DNA of 64,000 nucleotides, taken from positions 25,952 to 89,951 of the forward strand of contig CAMKNZ010000007.1 of NCBI GenBank assembly GCA_946414315.1, read 5' to 3'. Positions 6,835 through 13,649 of the stretch are shown one piece after another. The stretch's first letter is position 1; every line of letters begins with the position of its first letter. The DNA is from an uncultured Clostridia bacterium. Lineage in GTDB: Bacteria > Bacillota > Clostridia > Christensenellales > Aristaeellaceae. The position numbers were made by a program, and so were the translations under genes. The notes under the pieces were generated by a model. That model saw nothing but the letters and a program-made list of their open reading frames with translations, did no database searches and was not told where the DNA came from.

Positions 6835-7344
6835 CTATCTGGATGTAATCTCATAATCGAAATCGTTATACAGCGCGCCGGTGTCAAACATAGGTTTGGC
6901 ACCGGCTTTTCCGCTTACCAGGACGCTTTTTTTTGCCACCCGGTTATAAATCCAGCCGCCGGACAGCGTCACCGGGCTGTTGGGCGGGCCGATTCCCCCG
7001 TCGATGTATTCCCGGATGCCGTCGGCGCCCCGCTGCCCGCAATTCTCCATGCCGCCGGCCGTACCGGCCATATCCCCGTCAAAAGCTGCCTGGCAGGATT
7101 CCAGGAGGAAATCCCCCATCTCGGTTTTCAGGCTTTCCTTCGCAAGGGCCGGGGCCACCACCGGCCGGGGCGGGATATGCATGACGGGGCTCCCCCTTGT
7201 ATGGATCCCCAGGAGGAAACAGGACCGGCCGGAAGCTTTGGACGTCAGGCCCACGTCCACCTTGTTCTTCCGGAGAAATTCCAGGCACTTTTCGCGTTTT
7301 TCAAGCCGTTCGGTATCTTCGGTCATTTTCAGGGACAGCGCCAC
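6835..7344 (-). CDS. Phage virion morphogenesis / neck protein (HK97 gp10-like pattern)
   Basis: This 169-residue protein starts at a GTG (7344), or at the ATG seven codons later. It contains the segments LEFLRKNKVDVGLTSKA and HIPPRPVV, and ends with the typical GAKPMFDTGALYNDFDYEI motif seen in gpG / gp10-like neck or tail completion proteins. It lies between the DUF4054 connector and the next neck gene in phage order, which fits. The frame is intact. The 3' end lies near a short repeat and an inserted plus-strand gene. Confidence 0.6.
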   Translation of the reverse strand: MALSLKMTEDTERLEKREKCLEFLRKNKVDVGLTSKASGRSCFLLGIHTRGSPVMHIPPRPVVAPALAKESLKTEMGDFLLESCQAAFDGDMAGTAGGMENCGQRGADGIREYIDGGIGPPNSPVTLSGGWIYNRVAKKSVLVSGKAGAKPMFDTGALYNDFDYEITSR

Positions 7345-7400
7345 AATACTTCACTTCCTGTCTGTCTCCGAAACGGAGACAAATTTTTTTCATTCGTCAC

Positions 7401-7435
7401 TGCCACCTCATATTTGTGATGCGTATATACAGGTG
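7401..7435 (+). promoter_or_regulatory. Shared element, copy 4: alternative-sigma-like promoter of the 7502 gene
   Basis: TGCCACCTC at 7401 and GCGTATATACAGGTG ending at 7435 show the best-conserved form of the element. The offset from TGCCA to GTAT is 22 bases. It ends 67 bases before the start at 7502. No ATCGCAATTT box was found upstream. Confidence 0.62.
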
Positions 7436-7501
7436 AAAAGGCAATGAAGCCTTTGAGAAAAAAAAGAACAAGCGCAAAGCGCAGAAAGAGAGAATAAGAA
7501 A

Positions 7502-7702
7502 ATGAATACCAACACAATGGAACTGAATCTGGACGAGATGGAAATGGTCAATGGCGGCTGGAACTGGAAGGAATCCATCTTCTGGGGAGTTGTCGGCGGT
7601 ACTGCCGGAGCAGGAGTCGGTGGCCAATTCAGGGGCGTCCCCGGCGCCATAATCGGCGGAGCCGTCGGTGCCGGTATCGGCATCATGGCGGGCTGGGAAT
7701 AA
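7502..7702 (+). CDS. Glycine-rich class II bacteriocin-like peptide with double-glycine leader
   Basis: This 66-residue precursor has the leader MNTNTMELNLDEMEMVNGG and a 47-residue mature part that starts WNWK and continues with Gly-, Ala- and Val-rich GxxxG segments. It aligns with the mature part of the 747 peptide. Its leader is nearly identical to that of the 7812 peptide, which follows 109 bases later, so this is the second tandem pair in the window. AGAGAGAATAAGAAA precedes the ATG. The shared CGTATA element lies upstream. Pore-forming activity is inferred from composition only. Confidence 0.8.
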   Translation: MNTNTMELNLDEMEMVNGGWNWKESIFWGVVGGTAGAGVGGQFRGVPGAIIGGAVGAGIGIMAGWE

Positions 7703-7713
7703 TTCGGACAGGT

Positions 7714-8190
7714 CTACGGCACATATACGCTCCGCGCATACATTCTAATGTAAGGCGGGAAAACAGGCCGGCGGAAATAAAAGAAAGAGTTAATAAAAGG
7801 AGATAAAGAATATGAATACCAACACAATGGAACTGAACCTGAACGAAATGGCAATGGTGGCCGGCGGCGAAACAGGCGACGTCATGGACCATGTAGGAGG
7901 AGCTATCACGGGCGTGACGGTCGGAGCCATGGTCGGAGCCGGAGTCGGCTGCGTCGCCGGCGCGCCGGGCTGCGTAATCGGAATGTGCGTCGGAGCAGTC
8001 GGCTGCGGCGTGGCAGGCGGAGTTGTCGGTCTTAATAAGGTCGGGAACTGGGTCAGAAGCATCTTCAACTGAAATCGTTCATCTGACGGATACAAAAGCA
8101 GGGGAGGTCCCGGACGGATACGTCACGGCGGCCTCCCCGCTTTTTTTGATTCCTGCCTCACGATCCGCCGCTGTCCAGGATACGCTTCCT
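7714..8190 (-). pseudogene. Decayed second copy of the DUF4054-like connector gene, interrupted by the 7812 gene
   Basis: On the minus strand, 7746-7714 encodes RMYARSVYVP and a stop, nearly identical to the C-terminus of the intact gene at 9412 (RMYARPVYVP). At about 8145-8079 the minus strand encodes KKSGEAAVTYPSGTSPAFVSVR, which matches KKIGEVSVTYSSGTSSSSLSVR of the intact gene. The roughly 20 residues expected between the two pieces are missing, and about 330 bases containing the 7812 peptide gene take their place. The 5' half of the pseudogene is absent, cut off near the acetyltransferase gene. Similarity fades by about 8190, so that boundary is approximate. Confidence 0.75.
7812..8072 (+). 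CDS. Cys- and Gly-rich class II bacteriocin-like peptide with double-glycine leader
   Basis: This 86-residue precursor has the leader MNTNTMELNLNEMAMVAGG and a 67-residue mature part with many GxxxG motifs. It has four cysteines (GVGC, APGC, GMC, VGC) and a basic amphipathic tail (NKVGNWVRSIFN). AAAGGAGA precedes the ATG. No promoter element of its own was found, so it is probably transcribed with the 7502 gene. The gene sits inside the remains of a phage connector gene, with phage fragments on both sides, so it was inserted there. The cysteines might form disulphides in the exported peptide. Confidence 0.78.
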   Translation: MNTNTMELNLNEMAMVAGGETGDVMDHVGGAITGVTVGAMVGAGVGCVAGAPGCVIGMCVGAVGCGVAGGVVGLNKVGNWVRSIFN

Positions 8191-8194
8191 GTGG

Positions 8195-8200
8195 TATACT
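8195..8200 (+). promoter_or_regulatory. Putative -10 box of the GNAT gene
   Basis: TATACT lies 31 bases before the start codon at 8232. No convincing -35 box was recognised. Confidence 0.4.
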
Positions 8201-8231
8201 CTGCAGTATCAACCGATTGTGAGGAAGAGAA

Positions 8232-8684
8232 ATGATCAGGAAAGCCGGACCCGGGGATCTGTCGCGAATCGCCGAAATACTCGTGTTTGTGAAGAGAATC
8301 AAATTCCGCCCGATCTTCCAGGATGACGATTACTCTTTCGGAGAGCTGCAGGTCCTGCCTGTAGCAAAGCAGTATTCCGAACTGCTGGACCGCATATGGG
8401 TATACGATGACAACGGCATCGTAAAAGGCCTGATCCGTATTGAGGGAGAAGAGGTCAAAGAGCTGTATGTGGACTATTTCTTCCAGAACATGGGGATCGG
8501 CGGCAGACTGATTGAGTTCGCCAAGGAAGAATACGATGTGCGTTTCCTGTGGGCCATCGAAAAGAACACGGACGCCATCCGGTTTTATGAAGCCCACGGT
8601 TTCCGCCTGACTGAAAAGAAACAGTTTGAAGAAGGAACCACTGAATACCTTGTCATGATGGAAAGGGATCCGGTCTCCCCGTAA
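8232..8684 (+). CDS. GNAT-family N-acetyltransferase
   Basis: This 150-residue protein has GNAT features: an N-terminal MIRKAGPGDLSRIAEI segment, the acetyl-CoA-binding loop QNMGIGGRLI near residue 90, and the C-terminal NTDAIRFYEAHGFRLTEK motif. The substrate cannot be predicted. GTGAGGAAGAG precedes the ATG, and this leader resembles that of the metallopeptidase gene at 5468. The gene is part of the plus-strand cassette between two phage genes, and its 5' side abuts the remains of a phage connector gene. Confidence 0.8.
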   Translation: MIRKAGPGDLSRIAEILVFVKRIKFRPIFQDDDYSFGELQVLPVAKQYSELLDRIWVYDDNGIVKGLIRIEGEEVKELYVDYFFQNMGIGGRLIEFAKEEYDVRFLWAIEKNTDAIRFYEAHGFRLTEKKQFEEGTTEYLVMMERDPVSP

Positions 8685-8699
8685 CCGGCAGCGCTCCGA

Positions 8700-8728
8700 T
8701 TGCATAAAGAGTGGTTTTCTGGTACAAT
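8700..8728 (+). promoter_or_regulatory. Sigma-A-type promoter of the 8770 gene
   Basis: TTGCAT and TACAAT are separated by 17 bases, and the -10 box lies 41 bases before the start codon. Confidence 0.6.
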
Positions 8729-8769
8729 TTTGAAAAAGCTGTGAAAACAACTGAAAGAAGGAGACCGCC

Positions 8770-8997
8770 ATGAATAAACTGACCAAAAACATTCTCTACG
8801 GCGTCGGCACCTTTGTGTTCGTCATCGTGATCCTGGCTGTCATCCGTTCCGTGATGAAAGGCCTCCCGATCGAAAACGGGTTCAAAGACACATCGAACTG
8901 GCTGCTTGCCGCCCTCAGCGGCGCCTGCGCCGGCTGGTCCTCCTACAACAAGGACCTCAAAAAAGAAGAGAAGGAAAAGAAAGACAACAAGGAATAA
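8770..8997 (+). CDS. Small two-span membrane protein
   Basis: This 75-residue protein has a strong hydrophobic span at about residues 9-29 (LYGVGTFVFVIVILAVIRSV), a weaker second span (NWLLAALSGACAGWSSY) and a Lys/Glu-rich tail. AGAAGGAG precedes the ATG. It has its own sigma-A-type promoter and terminator. Size and layout resemble bacteriocin immunity proteins and it is near the 7502/7812 peptide pair, but there is no sequence evidence for that role and no family was recognised. Confidence 0.7.
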   Translation: MNKLTKNILYGVGTFVFVIVILAVIRSVMKGLPIENGFKDTSNWLLAALSGACAGWSSYNKDLKKEEKEKKDNKE

Positions 8998-9018
8998 TAC
9001 AGCCAGCGAACCACTGCT

Positions 9019-9046
9019 CCCGCGCCTTCCCGGCGCGGGTTTCTTT
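9019..9046 (+). terminator. Rho-independent terminator
   Basis: An 8-bp stem (CCCGCGCC / GGCGCGGG) with a 5-base loop is followed by TTTCTTTT, shortly after the stop of the 8770 gene. Confidence 0.8.
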
Positions 9047-9055
9047 TATGCCTGT

Positions 9056-9141
9056 TTCGCAACTTCTGATGATTTATCGCAGCAATTGCCCATTTGTGTT
9101 TCCGCACTGCCCGCTTCTTTCGCCGCGCGTATCTACAGGTG
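9056..9141 (+). promoter_or_regulatory. Shared element, copy 5: alternative-sigma-like promoter of the 9206 gene
   Basis: TGCCCGC at 9108 and GCGTATCTACAGGTG ending at 9141 form the element, with a 21-base offset (one shorter than most). TTCGCAACTT at 9056-9065 corresponds to the upstream box ATCGCAATTT of copies 1 and 2 and sits 52 bases before TGCC. The element ends 65 bases before the preferred start at 9206. Confidence 0.58.
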
Positions 9142-9205
9142 GCCGGGGTAAATTGCCCCGGAACAAACGCCGAAATGAACGCGTACTGCGAAAGGAGCGA
9201 TGAAT

Positions 9206-9409
9206 ATGAACGCCAGCATGCATCCGGTTCCCCGCAGCCTGGCAGGACTTCATTTTGATCCGGTCCGGGACGTGACCGGATTTATCCGGGACTGCCGGAA
9301 CAGCGGGATGAACAAATCAAGGACCGTCGGGGCGATGGTGGATCAGCTGCATTACATGCCGACGGAAGCGGACATCATCGTCGATGAATTCTGGGATAAG
9401 ACCGCGTAA
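9206..9409 (+). CDS. Small protein of unknown function under the shared promoter element
   Basis: This 67-residue protein (MNASMHPVPRSLAGLHFDPVR ... TEADIIVDEFWDKTA) has no double-glycine site and no signal peptide. AAAGGAG at 9191-9197 favours the ATG at 9206, eight bases downstream. The ATG at 9200 is only two bases away. The stop codon is two bases from the stop of the convergent DUF4054-like gene. No family was recognised. Because it shares the promoter element with the leader-peptide genes, it may have a partner role such as immunity or regulation, but that is a guess. Confidence 0.65.
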   Translation: MNASMHPVPRSLAGLHFDPVRDVTGFIRDCRNSGMNKSRTVGAMVDQLHYMPTEADIIVDEFWDKTA

Positions 9410-9411
9410 GC

Positions 9412-9819
9412 TTACGGCACATAGACCGGCCGCGCGTACATCCTGATCAGCGAAAGCAGCTGGAGCCCGAAATCCGTTTCGGTCAGATCCGCCAGGCCTG
9501 TCCTGACGGACAGGGAAGAAGAGGAGGTTCCGGACGAATACGTCACGGAGACCTCCCCTATTTTTTTGCCGGTGATCTTCTGCCGGGCCTCCCCGGCGGC
9601 GGCAATGGCGCTTTTCGACGAAACCGCGTCTTCAGGCAGGGCCGTGCGGGCGTACATCGTCAGCTTATGGGCCGTATAAAGCCGGCGGGCCTCCTCCGCG
9701 TCCTCCGGAACAAAGCCCGCAAAACGGGCGTTGGCCTGCCGGATATATTCCGCCAGCACAACAGCCGGCGTAAAGCCGGCGAACTGGGGGTAGAACGCCG
9801 TGAAATCCGCTGCGGTCAC
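9412..9819 (-). CDS. Phage head-tail connector (DUF4054-like)
   Basis: This 135-residue protein starts MTAADFTAFYPQFAGFTPAVVLAEYI and ends IRMYARPVYVP. This fits DUF4054-type head-tail connectors: an F-x-x-x-F/Y-P-x-F start, a helical middle and a final MYxR motif. AAAGGAGG upstream favours the GTG at 9819 over the GTG at 9843. It would sit at the portal-neck junction of the virion. A decayed second copy lies at 7714-8190. The gene is isolated, with plus-strand cassettes on both sides. Confidence 0.7.
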   Translation of the reverse strand: MTAADFTAFYPQFAGFTPAVVLAEYIRQANARFAGFVPEDAEEARRLYTAHKLTMYARTALPEDAVSSKSAIAAAGEARQKITGKKIGEVSVTYSSGTSSSSLSVRTGLADLTETDFGLQLLSLIRMYARPVYVP

Positions 9820-9902
9820 GCTGCCGGGCCTCCTTTTCCGCACGCCGGAGACGCCCTGTATACGCCCCGGAAAAATAATTCAAAAAAATTCTGCCGTTTT
9901 AC

Positions 9903-9937
9903 TGCCACCCCGTCCACTTGCTGCGTATATACAGGTG
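9903..9937 (+). promoter_or_regulatory. Shared element, copy 6: alternative-sigma-like promoter of the PepSY gene
   Basis: TGCCACCCC at 9903 and GCGTATATACAGGTG ending at 9937 match the core of copy 4 exactly, with the 22-base offset. The element ends 53 bases before the start codon at 9990. Confidence 0.62.
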
Positions 9938-9989
9938 TCAGGGATGAAGCACCCGACAGTAAATAAAAAAAGCTGAGGAGAGAAAGAAA

Positions 9990-10322
9990 ATGAAGAAACT
10001 GATTGCTGGCCTCGTCGCCATTATGATCCTGGTGTGCGGATGCACCGCCGCCTTTGCCGACCAGAATTCCGTGACCCGTGAAGAAGCCATTCAGATCGCG
10101 CTTGAACGGGTTGGACTGAAAGAAGAAGCCGTTACCTTTACCAAGATCGAGCTGGACCGGGACGACGGCCGCCAGATCTGGGAGATCGAGTTCGTCAGCG
10201 CCGGCGTTGAATATGAGTTCGACATCGACGCCCGGACCGGAATCGTCCGCGAGATGGACATCTCCCGCCGCCACGGCCACGACACCGACTGGGACGACTG
10301 GGACGACCTCTTCGATGACTAA
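9990..10322 (+). CDS. Secreted PepSY-domain protein
   Basis: This 110-residue protein has a signal peptide (MKKLIAGLVAIMILVCGCTAAFADQ) with a possible lipobox (VCGC) or cleavage after AFA. One PepSY domain follows (residues about 29-86: VTREEAIQIALERVGL ... WEIEFVSAGVEYEFDIDARTGIV) and then a His/Asp/Trp-rich tail. PepSY domains are often regulators or inhibitors of extracellular peptidases. GAGGAGAG precedes the ATG. It is under the same element as the leader-peptide genes and has its own terminator, so it could modulate processing of exported peptides. That link is inferred. Confidence 0.82.
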   Translation: MKKLIAGLVAIMILVCGCTAAFADQNSVTREEAIQIALERVGLKEEAVTFTKIELDRDDGRQIWEIEFVSAGVEYEFDIDARTGIVREMDISRRHGHDTDWDDWDDLFDD

Positions 10323-10355
10323 GACATCCAGGGCACAAGTCCTTTCTCCTTCCTT

Positions 10356-10384
10356 CCGGAGTGCGTAAGCACTCCGGTTTTTTT
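10356..10384 (+). terminator. Rho-independent terminator after the PepSY gene
   Basis: A perfect 9-bp stem (CCGGAGTGC / GCACTCCGG) with loop GTAA is followed by seven T residues. Confidence 0.9.
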
Positions 10385-10398
10385 GTCCCCGGCGTTCC

Positions 10399-10427
10399 TT
10401 GTCCGGCGGCCGGCTGTATAGTATAAT
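10399..10427 (+). promoter_or_regulatory. Sigma-A-type promoter of the 10500 gene
   Basis: TTGTCC and TATAAT are separated by 17 bases. The -10 box ends 72 bases before the start codon. Confidence 0.6.
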
Positions 10428-10499
10428 CCTGTGCGGAACAAACGGAACCGCTGCCGCGTCTGAATTGGCGGAACTGTCAATATAAAGGAGTCCTGCCAT

Positions 10500-12995
10500 A
10501 TGAAGAAACTGATCCTGATCCTGACCGCCGTCGTTTTCCTGTTTTCGGCCGCCCTGGCAGAAGACCTGTCCGCCCTGACAGACGAAGAACTGCAGGCGCT
10601 GTATCAGAACGTGGAAGCGGAGATGGCGCGCAGGGAGCTTACAGCCGGACAGGGAACGGAGTTCGAGGCCGGCGAAGTACGGGACCGCGTCACGGTCTTT
10701 TTCACTTACTGGAGCGTCAACAACCTGGACAAAATGCTGGAGCTGTGCTCTTCCGGCTGGAAAGCGTCCGCGGCGGATCCCCGGACGGAACTGTTCAAAA
10801 TCCTGCTGAACCGGACGCCTGTGGACCTGGAGATCGAGTCGGCCGCTCCGATCGCCGGGGAAAGCCCGGACGGTTTCTCCTATTACTATGTAACGGCGAC
10901 CTCCCACATAGACCGAAACAACGGTACCGCTTACAGGAAATACCGTTTCCGTTTCCTGGTCCGGAAAGAGGAAGACGGCCTCTGGTATATCGATCCCACC
11001 GGCCTGAACGACTGCGAAGACGCGGAAGCGGAATCCCCGGCGGAAGCCACGGCGGCGCCCGAAGGCGATACCGGCGCGTACACGGCAGATACGGTGCTGT
11101 ATTACCAGCCATCCGGCGGGGAATACTATCACGCGGACCAGAACTGCCCGCGGGTCAATCCGACGTTCCTGCCGCTGCAGGGCTGTTTCCTGTATTCACA
11201 ACTGAACGACGAACCCTACCGGAACCTGAAGCGCTGCGAAATCTGCGGCGCGCCTTTCCGGCAGGAAGATCCGCCCGTATCCGGGCTTTTCCGTGATGCG
11301 GTTTACGCCGCGGGAGAATACGCCGCGGTCGGCGGAGATGCGGATTACCTCTCCCTTGTGACGGAGAAAGGCGGCCGGTATTACCGCACCGTGACGCTGC
11401 TGGACGACCGCGCGAAGGAACTGTACGCAGCCCTCATGGAAGCCGAGGATATGGACGCCGCGTATGAAGCATTCGATACCTATGCCTGGTCCCTGCCGGT
11501 CTGCTATACCGAAGAGATTGCCGGGCAGCCGAAAGACCAAGCTGAACTGGACGCCCTGACCGGAAAGACCGTGGGCGAGCTCCTGGAGGAAGAATATTCC
11601 TTCTACGGCCTCGGCGGAGGCGACGGTTACCAGACGGCTGTTTACCTCTCCTCCGGATTGTTTGTCTACGAATTTGCGGTCGACGCCCCTGTTGACTATT
11701 ACCGGGATCATGAGGGCTGGGACGGCCTGAATGTCCTGAAGGTGCAGAGCGGCAAACTGACTCCCTGGTCCAACCTTGCCACAGACCTGAACTGGCGTGC
11801 CGACGGGACATTCCGGCTGCAGACGGAGCTTCCTGTTTCCGCGGAAGAATCCGCCTCTGCTGTGCCGCCGATTGAGGAATACAGCCGGAAAGCCTGGCCG
11901 GTCACCGCGGAAGGATATGCCGACCTGCAGGAAAACATAAAAGCCAGATACGGCCAGGTATACATGGTCGAGGGCGCCGTCCTCCAGGTGCTTTCCCGGA
12001 GCCCGCTGCGGGCGGTCATCTGTACCGGCGAAGACGGGAAATCGCAGCCGGTCGTGGTGGAATGTCCGGAAGACCGCAGCTTCCGATGGGAGGAAGGACA
12101 GACCTGCAAAATCTACGCGGATGTTTCTTCCGCCTTATACACCCTGCCCGTCCTGACTGCCCGCTATACGTTTTATACTTCATCCGAAGATACGGCGGAC
12201 GAAGAAGACCCTGTCCGTTTTGAAACGTTCAGGGACGCTGTGGTCTCCATGGAGGAAGGCGACTCATACACCGTGTCCGACGGATATGCTGTTGCCGTGG
12301 TCCGGCGGGACGGGCGCTGTTTCCGGGTTGTCGCGCAGTTTGACAGCCATGCGGAGGAACTGTATGCCGCTTATCTTGAAAACGGGGATTTTTCGGACGA
12401 AGAATTCCGGGCCCTGTCTGAATATGCCAAAACGCTGCCGGTTCAGTATACGGAGGAGCTGAACGTCACTCCCTTCTCCCAGGCGGAACTGGACGCCATG
12501 ACCGGCGTTACCCTTGAGCAGGCCATGGCCGGACCGTGGGAACTGAAAATGTGCAATTATCCGGAAGACGCCGAAGCGGGAAAAGAGATCGCTTTCCCGA
12601 TGGTAAAGGGTTTCTGCAATTACGAACTGGTCATCAACGAGCCCTATGAAGTGTACGCGGAACGCCGGGCGGCCGATCACTATGATCCCGTGACGGTCAT
12701 GAGCCTGCAGAACTACCTGGACCTGACCGTCAAATGCGTCCGGTATACCGGCATTTCCTCCCTGAACGCGCTGGATCTGCGTTACCAGGCGGACGGAACC
12801 CTGAAGCTCGATGTTGAACCCTTCCCTGAAGACTACGACTATGACCTGATGGTGGAGATCGCGGATCACCTGGCCGAAACCTGGGGATACAGCGACCCGG
12901 ACCGGGAAACGAGAGAGGCCATGATCGCGGAGCTGACGGAGAAACATCCCGAAGCCGCGGAAATGATCCGGCAGATCGTGGAGAGCTTCCGCTGA
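10500..12995 (+). CDS. Large secreted multidomain protein with two internal repeats
   Basis: This 831-residue protein has a signal peptide (MKKLILILTAVVFLFSAALAE). A short helical segment is followed by an NTF2-like domain at about 60-180 (VTVFFTYWSVNNLDKMLELC ... DGLWYIDPTGL). A Cys-containing module follows at about 200-256 (YYHADQNCPRVN ... LKRCEICG). Two homologous domains of about 120 residues come next (SGLFRDAVYAAGEYAAVG ... and FETFRDAVVSMEEGDSYTV ...), each ending QAELDAxTGxT. Between them lies an OB-like segment around 480-560. AAAGGAG precedes the ATG. The C-terminus is helical. Function is unknown. A surface or extracellular binding role is likely. It lies in the largest insert within the phage module. 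Confidence 0.78.
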   Translation: MKKLILILTAVVFLFSAALAEDLSALTDEELQALYQNVEAEMARRELTAGQGTEFEAGEVRDRVTVFFTYWSVNNLDKMLELCSSGWKASAADPRTELFKILLNRTPVDLEIESAAPIAGESPDGFSYYYVTATSHIDRNNGTAYRKYRFRFLVRKEEDGLWYIDPTGLNDCEDAEAESPAEATAAPEGDTGAYTADTVLYYQPSGGEYYHADQNCPRVNPTFLPLQGCFLYSQLNDEPYRNLKRCEICGAPFRQEDPPVSGLFRDAVYAAGEYAAVGGDADYLSLVTEKGGRYYRTVTLLDDRAKELYAALMEAEDMDAAYEAFDTYAWSLPVCYTEEIAGQPKDQAELDALTGKTVGELLEEEYSFYGLGGGDGYQTAVYLSSGLFVYEFAVDAPVDYYRDHEGWDGLNVLKVQSGKLTPWSNLATDLNWRADGTFRLQTELPVSAEESASAVPPIEEYSRKAWPVTAEGYADLQENIKARYGQVYMVEGAVLQVLSRSPLRAVICTGEDGKSQPVVVECPEDRSFRWEEGQTCKIYADVSSALYTLPVLTARYTFYTSSEDTADEEDPVRFETFRDAVVSMEEGDSYTVSDGYAVAVVRRDGRCFRVVAQFDSHAEELYAAYLENGDFSDEEFRALSEYAKTLPVQYTEELNVTPFSQAELDAMTGVTLEQAMAGPWELKMCNYPEDAEAGKEIAFPMVKGFCNYELVINEPYEVYAERRAADHYDPVTVMSLQNYLDLTVKCVRYTGISSLNALDLRYQADGTLKLDVEPFPEDYDYDLMVEIADHLAETWGYSDPDRETREAMIAELTEKHPEAAEMIRQIVESFR

Positions 12996-13047
12996 CGCGG
13001 AGCAGCGCAAAACCCGGCAGTTTTACTCAAAGGAGGATCAGCACGTT

Positions 13048-13416
13048 ATGTTCCGGCAGATTGGGGCTTTCTTCCGGCGCCTGTTCGCCAACCGCGGATT
13101 CCGCCGCGGGCTCCGGATCTTTTTCTGGCTTTTACTGGCCTGGTACCTGTACAATATCTACAAGTATCTCGTGGCGCTGATGCACACCGGCCTCCCCCTC
13201 GGGAAAGCCCTGCGCATCCTTTTCCGTACGCCGCTGTCCGGAAGCGTGATCCCCCTGCCTTTTGCCAGTGTCGCCCTGGGCGTCGTCATCGGTGTGGTCT
13301 GGTTTTACCACCGGAAAAAACAGAAGCAGCAGGCGCAGGAGAAAAAGGCCGGCGAAACGCCTGCCCCCAAACAGGAAGAGGAGATCATCGAAACCACCCA
13401 TTACAAATTTTTCTGA
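13048..13416 (+). CDS. Two-span membrane protein, paralogue of the 6396 product
   Basis: This 122-residue protein has a basic N-terminus (FFRRLFANRGFRRGLRIFF), two hydrophobic spans (about 28-48 and 67-88) and a Lys/Gln-rich tail ending EEEIIETTHYKFF. The layout and end motifs match the 6396 protein. AAAGGAGG lies upstream of the ATG. It follows the 10500 gene by 52 bases without an obvious terminator, so the two may be co-transcribed. Function is unknown. The two copies may mark a recurrent accessory gene of this phage-hosted region. Confidence 0.7.
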   Translation: MFRQIGAFFRRLFANRGFRRGLRIFFWLLLAWYLYNIYKYLVALMHTGLPLGKALRILFRTPLSGSVIPLPFASVALGVVIGVVWFYHRKKQKQQAQEKKAGETPAPKQEEEIIETTHYKFF

Positions 13417-13435
13417 TTTATTTTTCCCTGCCGGC

Positions 13436-13469
13436 TGCCATCCCCGGTTCTGCCGCGTATAAAAAGATG
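13436..13469 (+). promoter_or_regulatory. Shared element, copy 7, without an evident downstream gene
   Basis: TGCCATCCCC at 13436 and CGCGTATAAAAAGATG ending at 13469 resemble the element, with a 21-base offset and a degenerate tail. The next 180 bases hold a 29-bp direct repeat and a terminator but no convincing ORF, so this may be a relic or drive a small RNA. Confidence 0.4.
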
Positions 13470-13491
13470 TAAGGTGACGATCTTCCGGCAG

Positions 13492-13590
13492 GCCGAAGGA
13501 ATGCGAAACGCTGCAGGCTGAAAGGAATTTACGATAGAGGCAAGGTCAGTCCCCCGAAAAAGCCGAAGGAATGCGTAATGCTGCAGGCTG
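13492..13590. repeat. Two copies of a 29-bp direct repeat
   Basis: GCCGAAGGAATGCG followed by AAACGCTGCAGGCTG (13492-13520) recurs at 13562-13590 with two substitutions, a 70-base offset. Each copy contains a very short potential ORF (MRNAAG). No coding role is supported. It may be the remains of a small gene behind the copy 7 promoter. Confidence 0.6.
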
Positions 13591-13602
13591 CGGAGGCGAA
13601 CG

Positions 13603-13631
13603 AAAAGCCCGGGCAAAGATCCCGGGCTTTT
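13603..13631. terminator. Bidirectional terminator
   Basis: Arms AAAAGCCCGGG and CCCGGGCTTTT flank a 7-base loop. It can stop plus-strand transcription from 13436 and also the minus-strand CaCA gene that ends at 13650. Confidence 0.8.
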
Positions 13632-13649
13632 GCTTTGTCTTTTTTTGTT

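Noticed and set aside
8079..8792. 237-codon minus-strand open frame opposite the GNAT gene
   Set aside because: Most of it is antisense to the GNAT gene. Only its last roughly 35 codons match the phage connector protein, and these are annotated as pseudogene remains.
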